DNA from: Cinclus cinclus
Lineage: Eukaryota; Chordata; Aves; Passeriformes; Cinclidae
Direction: 5' to 3'
Length of the DNA stretch: 64,000 nucleotides
Assembly: GCF_963662255.1 (NCBI RefSeq)
Contig: NW_026912133.1
Span: 17,001-81,000, forward strand
Position 1 is the stretch's first letter. Each line of letters begins with the position of its first letter. The notes below the pieces were generated by a model, which saw only the letters and a list, made by a program, of their open reading frames with translations, had not been told where the DNA came from and made no database searches. Positions 53,406 to 64,000 of this stretch are shown in pieces. The position numbers were made by a program, and so were the translations under genes.

Positions 53406-56400
53406 AGAGAAGCAAGGAACCATTGTGACCCAATGCAGGCTAACAATCTAAGAATCCCTTTTGGCACCAGGGGGCGCAAAAGGAACACGGATGAACTCTG
53501 ACAGCATGGGCACCTATAGAAGCAAGGAACCATTATGCCACCATGGAGGCCAAGAATCAAATGGTTCATTGTAAGACCAAGTGGCCTAAAAGGGCTTGGA
53601 ATGCATTGTGACACCACAGAGGTTAAGAGAAGCAAGGAACCATTGTGACCCAATGCAGGCTAACAATCTAATGATCCCTTGTGGCACCAGGGGGTATAAA
53701 AAGGGCCAGGGATGGATTGTTACAGCACGGGGACCAATAGAAGCAAGGATCTATTATGCCACCGTGGAGGCCAAGAATCAAATGATTCATTGTGACATCA
53801 AGTGGCCTAAAAGGGCATGGGATGCATTGTGACACCACAGGGGTTAAGAGAAGCAAGGATCCATTGTGACCCAATGGAGGCTAATAATCCCAGGATCCCA
53901 TTTGACACCAGCGGGCGTAAAAGGGCCTGGGATGAATAGTGACAGCATGGGGCCCAATAGAACCCTCGTACAATTATGCCACCATGGAGGCCAAGAATCA
54001 AATGATTCATTGTGACATCAAGTGGCCTAAAAGGGCATGGGATGCATTGTGACAGCACAGAGGTTTAGAGAAGCAAGGAACCATTGTGACCTAATGCAGG
54101 CTAATAATCTAATGATCCCTTGTGACACCAATGGGCCTAAAAGGGGCAGGGATGAATTGTTACAGCACGGGGACCAATAGAAGCAAGGATCTATTATGCC
54201 ACCATGGAGGCCAAAAATCAAATAATTCATTGTGACATCATGTGGCCTAAAAGGTCATGGGATGCATTGTGACAGCACAGGGGTTAAGAAAAGCATGGAT
54301 CCACTGTGACCCGATGGAGGCTAATAATCCCAGGATCCCATTTGACACCAGGGGGCGTAAAAGGGCCTGGGATGAATTGTGACAGCATGGGGCCCAATAG
54401 AAACAAGGAACCATTATGACACCATGGAAGACAAGAATCAAATGATTCATTGTGACATCAAGTGGCCTAAAAGGGCATGGGATGCATTGTGACAGCACAG
54501 GTGTTAAGAAAAGCATGGATCCACTGAGACCCGATGGAGGCTAATAATCCCAGGATCCCATTTGACACCAGGGGGCGTAAAAGGGCCTGGGATGAATTGT
54601 GACAGCATGGGGCCCAATAGAAACAAGGAACCATTATGACACCATGGAAGCCAAGAATCAAATGATTCATTGTGACATCAAGTGGCCTAAAAGGGCATGG
54701 GATGCATTGTGACACCACAGAGGTTAAGAGAAGCAAGGAACCATTGTGACCCAATGCAGGCTAACAATCTAATGATCCCTTGTGACACCAATGGGCCTAA
54801 AAGGGGCAGGGATGAATTGTTTCAGCACGGGGACCAATAGAAGCAAGGATCTATTATGCCACCATGGAGGCCAAGAATCAAATAATTCATTGTGACATCA
54901 TGTGGCCTAAAAGGGCATGGGTTGCATTGTGACACCACAGGGGTTAAGAGAAGCAAGGATCCATTGTGACCCAATGGAGGCTAACAATCTAAGAATCCCT
55001 TTTGACACCAGGGGTCGCAAAAGGACCACGGATGAACTCTGACAGCAAGGGGACCTATAGAAGCAAGGAACCATTATGACATCATGAAGGCCAAGAATCA
55101 AATAATTCATTGTGACATCAAGTGGCCAAAAAGGGCTTGGAATGCATTGTGACACCACAGAGGTTACGAGAAGCAAGGAACCTTTGTGACCCAATGCAGG
55201 CTAACAATCTAATGATCCCTTGTGACACCAATGGGCCTAAAAGGGGCAGGGATGAATTGTGAAAGCATGGGGCCCAAGTAAAACCTGGTACAATTATGCC
55301 ACCATGGAGGCCAAGAATCAAATGATTCATTGTGACATCAAGTGGCCTAAAAGGGCATGGGATGTATTGTGACACCACAGGGGTTAGGAGAAGCAAGGAA
55401 CCATTGTGACCCAATGGATGCTAACAATCTAAGAATCCCTTTTGACACCAGGGGGCGCAAAAGGCACCGCGGATGGACTCTGACAACAAGGGGACCTATA
55501 GAAGCAAGGAGCCATGATGACACCATGAAGGCCAAGAATCAAATGGTTCATTGTAAGACCAAGTGGCCTAAATGGGCTTGGAAAGCATTGTGACGCCACA
55601 GAGGTTAAGAGAAGCAAGGAACCATTGTGACCCAATGCAGGCTAACAATCTAATGATCCTTTGTGGCACCAGGGGGTATAAAAAGGGCCAGGGATGGATT
55701 GTGACAGCATGGGGCCCAATAGAAACCTCGTACAATTATGCCACCATGGAGGCCAAGAATCAAATGATTCATTGTGACATCAAGTGGCCTAAAAGGGCAT
55801 GGGATGCATTGTGACACCACAGGGGTTAAGAGAAGCAAGGAACCATTGTGACCCAATGCAGGCTAACAATCTAAGAATCCCTTTTGACACCAGGGGGCGC
55901 AAAAGGACCATGGATGAACTCTGACATCATGGGGACCTATAGAAGCAAGGAACCATTATGACACCATGAAGGCCAAGAATCAAATGGTTCATTGTGACAT
56001 CAAGTGGCCTAAAAGGGCTTGGAATGCATTGTGACACCACAGACGTTAAGAGAAGCAAGGAACCATTGTGACCCAATGCAGGCTAACAATCTATTGATCC
56101 ATTGTGACACCGGGGGTTGTAATAGGGCCAGGGATGAATTGTGAAAGCATGGGGCACAATAAAAACATGCAAATATTATGACACCATAGAGGCCAAGAAT
56201 CAAATGATTCATCGTAACACCAAGTGGCCTAAAAGTGCATGGGATGCATTGTGACACCACAGAGGTTAAGAGAAGCAAGGAACCATTGTGACCCAATGCA
56301 GGCTAACAATCTAATGATCCCTTGTGGCACTAGGGGGTATAAAAAGGGCCAGGGATGGATTGCTACAGCACGGGGACCAATAGAATCAATCATCTATTAT

Positions 56401-57369
56401 GCCACCATGGAGGCCAAGAATCAAATGATTCATTGTGACATCAAGTGGCCTAAAAGGGCATGGGATGCATTGTGACACCACAGGGGTTAAGAGAAGCAAG
56501 GAACCATTGTGACCCAATGCAGGCTAATAATCTAAGAATCCCTTTTGACACCAGGGGGCACAAAAGGACCACGGATGAACTCTGACAGCATGGGGACCTA
56601 TAGAAGCAAGGAACCATTATGACACCATGAAGGCCAAGAATCAAATGGTTCATTGTAAGACCAAGTGGCCTAAAAGGGCTTGGAATGCATTGTGACACCA
56701 CAGAGGTGAAGAGAAGCAAAGTACCATTGTGACCCAATGCAGGCTAACAATCTAATGATCCATTGTGACACCAGGGGTTGTAATAGGGCCAGGGATGAAT
56801 TGTGAAAGCATGGGGCACAATAAAAACATGGAAATATTATGACGCCATAGAGGCCAAGACTCAAATGATTCATTGTAACACCAAGTGGCCTAAAAGGTCA
56901 TGGGATGCATTGTGACACCACAGGGGCTAAGAGAAGCAAGGAACCATTGTGACCCAATGCAGGCTAAACATCTAATGATCCCTTGTGACACCAGGGGGCC
57001 GAAAATGGCCAGGGATGGATTGTTACAGCACGGGGACCAATGGAAGCAAGGATCTATTATGCCACCATGGAGGCCAAGAATCAAATGATTCATTGTGACA
57101 TCAAGTGGCCTAAAAGGGCATGGGCTGCATTGTGACACCACAGGGGTTTAGAGAAGCAAGGAACCATTGTGACCCAATGGAGGCTAACAATCTAAGAATC
57201 CCTTTTGACACCAGGGGACGCAAAAGGACCACGGATGAACTCTGACAGCATGGGGACCTATAGAAGCAAGGAACCATTATGACACCATGAAGGCCAAGAA
57301 TCAAATGGTTCATTGTAAGACCAAGTGGCCTAAAAGGGCATGGGATGCATTGTGACACCACAGGGGTTG
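53406..57369. repeat. HOR-F copy 2 (18-mer, 3,964 bp)
   Basis: This copy looks identical to copies 1 and 3 apart from isolated bases. At 56,225 it has T (AAGTGGCC, the usual base of subunit 6) where copies 1 and 3 have G. It contains three TATAAAAA monomers, near 53,695, 55,677 and 56,338. Confidence 0.93.
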
Positions 57370-60300
57370 AGAGAAGCAAGGAACCATTGTGACCCAATGC
57401 AGGCTAACAATCTAAGAATCCCTTTTGGCACCAGGGGGCGCAAAAGGAACACGGATGAACTCTGACAGCATGGGCACCTATAGAAGCAAGGAACCATTAT
57501 GCCACCATGGAGGCCAAGAATCAAATGGTTCATTGTAAGACCAAGTGGCCTAAAAGGGCTTGGAATGCATTGTGACACCACAGAGGTTAAGAGAAGCAAG
57601 GAACCATTGTGACCCAATGCAGGCTAACAATCTAATGATCCCTTGTGGCACCAGGGGGTATAAAAAGGGCCAGGGATGGATTGTTACAGCACGGGGACCA
57701 ATAGAAGCAAGGATCTATTATGCCACCGTGGAGGCCAAGAATCAAATGATTCATTGTGACATCAAGTGGCCTAAAAGGGCATGGGATGCATTGTGACACC
57801 ACAGGGGTTAAGAGAAGCAAGGATCCATTGTGACCCAATGGAGGCTAATAATCCCAGGATCCCATTTGACACCAGCGGGCGTAAAAGGGCCTGGGATGAA
57901 TAGTGACAGCATGGGGCCCAATAGAACCCTCGTACAATTATGCCACCATGGAGGCCAAGAATCAAATGATTCATTGTGACATCAAGTGGCCTAAAAGGGC
58001 ATGGGATGCATTGTGACAGCACAGAGGTTTAGAGAAGCAAGGAACCATTGTGACCTAATGCAGGCTAATAATCTAATGATCCCTTGTGACACCAATGGGC
58101 CTAAAAGGGGCAGGGATGAATTGTTACAGCACGGGGACCAATAGAAGCAAGGATCTATTATGCCACCATGGAGGCCAAAAATCAAATAATTCATTGTGAC
58201 ATCATGTGGCCTAAAAGGTCATGGGATGCATTGTGACAGCACAGGGGTTAAGAAAAGCATGGATCCACTGTGACCCGATGGAGGCTAATAATCCCAGGAT
58301 CCCATTTGACACCAGGGGGCGTAAAAGGGCCTGGGATGAATTGTGACAGCATGGGGCCCAATAGAAACAAGGAACCATTATGACACCATGGAAGACAAGA
58401 ATCAAATGATTCATTGTGACATCAAGTGGCCTAAAAGGGCATGGGATGCATTGTGACAGCACAGGTGTTAAGAAAAGCATGGATCCACTGAGACCCGATG
58501 GAGGCTAATAATCCCAGGATCCCATTTGACACCAGGGGGCGTAAAAGGGCCTGGGATGAATTGTGACAGCATGGGGCCCAATAGAAACAAGGAACCATTA
58601 TGACACCATGGAAGCCAAGAATCAAATGATTCATTGTGACATCAAGTGGCCTAAAAGGGCATGGGATGCATTGTGACACCACAGAGGTTAAGAGAAGCAA
58701 GGAACCATTGTGACCCAATGCAGGCTAACAATCTAATGATCCCTTGTGACACCAATGGGCCTAAAAGGGGCAGGGATGAATTGTTTCAGCACGGGGACCA
58801 ATAGAAGCAAGGATCTATTATGCCACCATGGAGGCCAAGAATCAAATAATTCATTGTGACATCATGTGGCCTAAAAGGGCATGGGTTGCATTGTGACACC
58901 ACAGGGGTTAAGAGAAGCAAGGATCCATTGTGACCCAATGGAGGCTAACAATCTAAGAATCCCTTTTGACACCAGGGGTCGCAAAAGGACCACGGATGAA
59001 CTCTGACAGCAAGGGGACCTATAGAAGCAAGGAACCATTATGACATCATGAAGGCCAAGAATCAAATAATTCATTGTGACATCAAGTGGCCAAAAAGGGC
59101 TTGGAATGCATTGTGACACCACAGAGGTTACGAGAAGCAAGGAACCTTTGTGACCCAATGCAGGCTAACAATCTAATGATCCCTTGTGACACCAATGGGC
59201 CTAAAAGGGGCAGGGATGAATTGTGAAAGCATGGGGCCCAAGTAAAACCTGGTACAATTATGCCACCATGGAGGCCAAGAATCAAATGATTCATTGTGAC
59301 ATCAAGTGGCCTAAAAGGGCATGGGATGTATTGTGACACCACAGGGGTTAGGAGAAGCAAGGAACCATTGTGACCCAATGGATGCTAACAATCTAAGAAT
59401 CCCTTTTGACACCAGGGGGCGCAAAAGGCACCGCGGATGGACTCTGACAACAAGGGGACCTATAGAAGCAAGGAGCCATGATGACACCATGAAGGCCAAG
59501 AATCAAATGGTTCATTGTAAGACCAAGTGGCCTAAATGGGCTTGGAAAGCATTGTGACGCCACAGAGGTTAAGAGAAGCAAGGAACCATTGTGACCCAAT
59601 GCAGGCTAACAATCTAATGATCCTTTGTGGCACCAGGGGGTATAAAAAGGGCCAGGGATGGATTGTGACAGCATGGGGCCCAATAGAAACCTCGTACAAT
59701 TATGCCACCATGGAGGCCAAGAATCAAATGATTCATTGTGACATCAAGTGGCCTAAAAGGGCATGGGATGCATTGTGACACCACAGGGGTTAAGAGAAGC
59801 AAGGAACCATTGTGACCCAATGCAGGCTAACAATCTAAGAATCCCTTTTGACACCAGGGGGCGCAAAAGGACCATGGATGAACTCTGACATCATGGGGAC
59901 CTATAGAAGCAAGGAACCATTATGACACCATGAAGGCCAAGAATCAAATGGTTCATTGTGACATCAAGTGGCCTAAAAGGGCTTGGAATGCATTGTGACA
60001 CCACAGACGTTAAGAGAAGCAAGGAACCATTGTGACCCAATGCAGGCTAACAATCTATTGATCCATTGTGACACCGGGGGTTGTAATAGGGCCAGGGATG
60101 AATTGTGAAAGCATGGGGCACAATAAAAACATGCAAATATTATGACACCATAGAGGCCAAGAATCAAATGATTCATCGTAACACCAAGGGGCCTAAAAGT
60201 GCATGGGATGCATTGTGACACCACAGAGGTTAAGAGAAGCAAGGAACCATTGTGACCCAATGCAGGCTAACAATCTAATGATCCCTTGTGGCACTAGGGG

Positions 60301-61333
60301 GTATAAAAAGGGCCAGGGATGGATTGCTACAGCACGGGGACCAATAGAATCAATCATCTATTATGCCACCATGGAGGCCAAGAATCAAATGATTCATTGT
60401 GACATCAAGTGGCCTAAAAGGGCATGGGATGCATTGTGACACCACAGGGGTTAAGAGAAGCAAGGAACCATTGTGACCCAATGCAGGCTAATAATCTAAG
60501 AATCCCTTTTGACACCAGGGGGCACAAAAGGACCACGGATGAACTCTGACAGCATGGGGACCTATAGAAGCAAGGAACCATTATGACACCATGAAGGCCA
60601 AGAATCAAATGGTTCATTGTAAGACCAAGTGGCCTAAAAGGGCTTGGAATGCATTGTGACACCACAGAGGTGAAGAGAAGCAAAGTACCATTGTGACCCA
60701 ATGCAGGCTAACAATCTAATGATCCATTGTGACACCAGGGGTTGTAATAGGGCCAGGGATGAATTGTGAAAGCATGGGGCACAATAAAAACATGGAAATA
60801 TTATGACGCCATAGAGGCCAAGACTCAAATGATTCATTGTAACACCAAGTGGCCTAAAAGGTCATGGGATGCATTGTGACACCACAGGGGCTAAGAGAAG
60901 CAAGGAACCATTGTGACCCAATGCAGGCTAAACATCTAATGATCCCTTGTGACACCAGGGGGCCGAAAATGGCCAGGGATGGATTGTTACAGCACGGGGA
61001 CCAATGGAAGCAAGGATCTATTATGCCACCATGGAGGCCAAGAATCAAATGATTCATTGTGACATCAAGTGGCCTAAAAGGGCATGGGCTGCATTGTGAC
61101 ACCACAGGGGTTTAGAGAAGCAAGGAACCATTGTGACCCAATGGAGGCTAACAATCTAAGAATCCCTTTTGACACCAGGGGACGCAAAAGGACCACGGAT
61201 GAACTCTGACAGCATGGGGACCTATAGAAGCAAGGAACCATTATGACACCATGAAGGCCAAGAATCAAATGGTTCATTGTAAGACCAAGTGGCCTAAAAG
61301 GGCATGGGATGCATTGTGACACCACAGGGGTTG
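57370..61333. repeat. HOR-F copy 3 (18-mer, 3,964 bp)
   Basis: Same order and spacing as copy 2. The only difference from it that I noticed is G at 60,189. Very high identity over nearly 4 kb is what recent amplification or conversion of the whole 18-mer would give. Confidence 0.93.
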
Positions 61334-64000
61334 AGAGAAGCAAGGAACCATTGTGACCCAATGCAGGCTAACAATCTAAGAATCCCTTTTGGCACCAGGG
61401 GGCGCAAAAGGAACACGGATGAACTCTGACAGCATGGGCACCTATAGAAGCAAGGAACCATTATGCCACCATGGAGGCCAAGAATCAAATGGTTCATTGT
61501 AAGACCAAGTGGCCTAAAAGGGCTTGGAATGCATTGTGACACCACAGAGGTTAAGAGAAGCAAGGAACCATTGTGACCCAATGCAGGCTAACAATCTAAT
61601 GATCCCTTGTGGCACCAGGGGGTATAAAAAGGGCCAGGGATGGATTGTTACAGCACGGGGACCAATAGAAGCAAGGATCTATTATGCCACCGTGGAGGCC
61701 AAGAATCAAATGATTCATTGTGACATCAAGTGGCCTAAAAGGGCATGGGATGCATTGTGACACCACAGGGGTTAAGAGAAGCAAGGATCCATTGTGACCC
61801 AATGGAGGCTAATAATCCCAGGATCCCATTTGACACCAGCGGGCGTAAAAGGGCCTGGGATGAATAGTGACAGCATGGGGCCCAATAGAACCCTCGTACA
61901 ATTATGCCACCATGGAGGCCAAGAATCAAATGATTCATTGTGACATCAAGTGGCCTAAAAGGGCATGGGATGCATTGTGACAGCACAGAGGTTTAGAGAA
62001 GCAAGGAACCATTGTGACCTAATGCAGGCTAATAATCTAATGATCCCTTGTGACACCAATGGGCCTAAAAGGGGCAGGGATGAATTGTTACAGCACGGGG
62101 ACCAATAGAAGCAAGGATCTATTATGCCACCATGGAGGCCAAAAATCAAATAATTCATTGTGACATCATGTGGCCTAAAAGGTCATGGGATGCATTGTGA
62201 CAGCACAGGGGTTAAGAAAAGCATGGATCCACTGTGACCCGATGGAGGCTAATAATCCCAGGATCCCATTTGACACCAGGGGGCGTAAAAGGGCCTGGGA
62301 TGAATTGTGACAGCATGGGGCCCAATAGAAACAAGGAACCATTATGACACCATGGAAGACAAGAATCAAATGATTCATTGTGACATCAAGTGGCCTAAAA
62401 GGGCATGGGATGCATTGTGACAGCACAGGTGTTAAGAAAAGCATGGATCCACTGAGACCCGATGGAGGCTAATAATCCCAGGATCCCATTTGACACCAGG
62501 GGGCGTAAAAGGGCCTGGGATGAATTGTGACAGCATGGGGCCCAATAGAAACAAGGAACCATTATGACACCATGGAAGCCAAGAATCAAATGATTCATTG
62601 TGACATCAAGTGGCCTAAAAGGGCATGGGATGCATTGTGACACCACAGAGGTTAAGAGAAGCAAGGAACCATTGTGACCCAATGCAGGCTAACAATCTAA
62701 TGATCCCTTGTGACACCAATGGGCCTAAAAGGGGCAGGGATGAATTGTTTCAGCACGGGGACCAATAGAAGCAAGGATCTATTATGCCACCATGGAGGCC
62801 AAGAATCAAATAATTCATTGTGACATCATGTGGCCTAAAAGGGCATGGGTTGCATTGTGACACCACAGGGGTTAAGAGAAGCAAGGATCCATTGTGACCC
62901 AATGGAGGCTAACAATCTAAGAATCCCTTTTGACACCAGGGGTCGCAAAAGGACCACGGATGAACTCTGACAGCAAGGGGACCTATAGAAGCAAGGAACC
63001 ATTATGACATCATGAAGGCCAAGAATCAAATAATTCATTGTGACATCAAGTGGCCAAAAAGGGCTTGGAATGCATTGTGACACCACAGAGGTTACGAGAA
63101 GCAAGGAACCTTTGTGACCCAATGCAGGCTAACAATCTAATGATCCCTTGTGACACCAATGGGCCTAAAAGGGGCAGGGATGAATTGTGAAAGCATGGGG
63201 CCCAAGTAAAACCTGGTACAATTATGCCACCATGGAGGCCAAGAATCAAATGATTCATTGTGACATCAAGTGGCCTAAAAGGGCATGGGATGTATTGTGA
63301 CACCACAGGGGTTAGGAGAAGCAAGGAACCATTGTGACCCAATGGATGCTAACAATCTAAGAATCCCTTTTGACACCAGGGGGCGCAAAAGGCACCGCGG
63401 ATGGACTCTGACAACAAGGGGACCTATAGAAGCAAGGAGCCATGATGACACCATGAAGGCCAAGAATCAAATGGTTCATTGTAAGACCAAGTGGCCTAAA
63501 TGGGCTTGGAAAGCATTGTGACGCCACAGAGGTTAAGAGAAGCAAGGAACCATTGTGACCCAATGCAGGCTAACAATCTAATGATCCTTTGTGGCACCAG
63601 GGGGTATAAAAAGGGCCAGGGATGGATTGTGACAGCATGGGGCCCAATAGAAACCTCGTACAATTATGCCACCATGGAGGCCAAGAATCAAATGATTCAT
63701 TGTGACATCAAGTGGCCTAAAAGGGCATGGGATGCATTGTGACACCACAGGGGTTAAGAGAAGCAAGGAACCATTGTGACCCAATGCAGGCTAACAATCT
63801 AAGAATCCCTTTTGACACCAGGGGGCGCAAAAGGACCATGGATGAACTCTGACATCATGGGGACCTATAGAAGCAAGGAACCATTATGACACCATGAAGG
63901 CCAAGAATCAAATGGTTCATTGTGACATCAAGTGGCCTAAAAGGGCTTGGAATGCATTGTGACACCACAGACGTTAAGAGAAGCAAGGAACCATTGTGAC
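61334..64000. repeat. HOR-F copy 4 (cut by the window edge)
   Basis: About 12 of the 18 monomers are in view and match copy 3 at 3,964 bp, with no difference noticed. The copy continues past the right edge, so the number of HOR-F copies in the full array is at least four and otherwise unknown. Confidence 0.92.

Larger units (their letters stand above)
1..64000 (+). repeat. Uninterrupted satellite array of about 290 head-to-tail 220-bp monomers
   Basis: The same roughly 220-bp sequence recurs from the first base to the last with no intervening unique DNA. I tracked the monomer phase at about 15 points across the window. The total drift from an exact 220-bp grid is only about +42 bp over 285 monomers, and it builds up in steps of 1 to 4 bp. 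An inserted transposon, a gene, or a gained or lost 37-bp subunit would have broken this grid. The plus strand is purine-rich throughout (a counted typical monomer has A 73, G 58, T 45, C 44), which shows that no segment is inverted. The array extends past both window edges. Its position in a chromosome and any function are not visible in the sequence. Confidence 0.98.

Noticed and set aside
93..63784. Hundreds of minus-strand open frames of 67-98 codons, and plus-strand frames of 60-86 codons, as a protein family
   Set aside because: They recur at the monomer spacing, overlap each other by about 68 bases, and change frame every monomer because 220 is 3 x 73 + 1. Ends are set by stops in the repeat, single-base indels change their length freely, and no known domain is visible.
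1..64000. CRISPR array, because the unit is 36-37 bp
   Set aside because: The units are contiguous and all similar to each other. There are no unique spacers between identical repeats and no cas genes.
1..64000. Primate alpha satellite
   Set aside because: The monomer is 220 bp with 37-bp subunits rather than about 171 bp, and I saw no CENP-B box. Only the HOR style of organisation is shared.
1..64000. Transposon or retroelement insertions, or embedded genes
   Set aside because: The 220-bp phase is kept within a few bases across the window, which leaves no room for an insertion of more than about 10 bp.
49442..64000. HOR-F copies as a pure assembly duplication
   Set aside because: Not fully excluded. 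Isolated differences between copies (50,568; 56,225) argue that at least copies 1, 2 and 3 are real separate sequences.
1..64000. Telomere repeats or simple-sequence microsatellites
   Set aside because: No TTAGGG runs or short simple repeats were seen; A and G runs do not exceed about 6 bases.

Overview
The whole 64 kb window is one uninterrupted tandem satellite DNA array. I find no gene, RNA gene, transposon, promoter-gene unit or unique sequence in it, and the array runs off both ends. Every monomer lies head-to-tail in the same orientation, and no inversion was seen. The monomer is about 220 bp, so about 290 monomers are present.

The organism is a eukaryote, most likely an animal with a large, CpG-methylated genome such as a vertebrate. 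The reasons are the satellite itself, its higher-order repeats (HORs), and extreme CpG depletion. A typical monomer (41,940-42,159) carries almost no CG although it is about 46% GC; TG and CA are abundant. I cannot name the species or match the monomer to a known satellite family. The likely setting is centromeric, pericentromeric or sex-chromosome heterochromatin, but this is inference.

The repeat has nested levels. (1) A unit of 36-37 bp opens with ATTGTGACACCA or a variant. (2) Three units (37+36+37) make a 110-bp block. (3) Two diverged 110-bp blocks make the 220-bp monomer. (4) Sets of 5, 8, 12, 15, 18 or 31 monomers form HORs that are themselves repeated. Whole 220-bp monomers are gained and lost; single 37-bp or 110-bp units are not.

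Layout: 1-2,004 partial, rearranged HOR-A relatives. 2,005-19,545 HOR-A (31-mer, about 6,825 bp, about 2.6 copies; the second copy lacks one monomer). 19,546-20,180 an 8-monomer register jump. 20,181-22,378 HOR-B (5-mer, 1,099 bp, two copies). 22,379-23,853 scrambled, with a chimeric monomer. 23,854-29,450 HOR-C (12-mer, 2,642 bp, plus a shortened and a partial copy). 29,451-33,649 irregular monomers, where diagnostic bases switch from a left-hand to a right-hand family. 33,650-41,560 HOR-D (15-mer, 3,301 bp, two copies, plus a nested 8-mer repeat). 41,561-46,780 HOR-E (12-mer, 2,641 bp, two copies). 46,781-49,441 shuffled E-like monomers. 49,442-64,000 HOR-F (18-mer, 3,964 bp, about 3.7 nearly identical copies, running off the right edge).

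The many short open frames, mainly 95 codons on the minus strand and 78 codons on the plus strand, are by-products of the repeat. They recur once per monomer and shift frame because 220 is not a multiple of 3. None is annotated as a gene.
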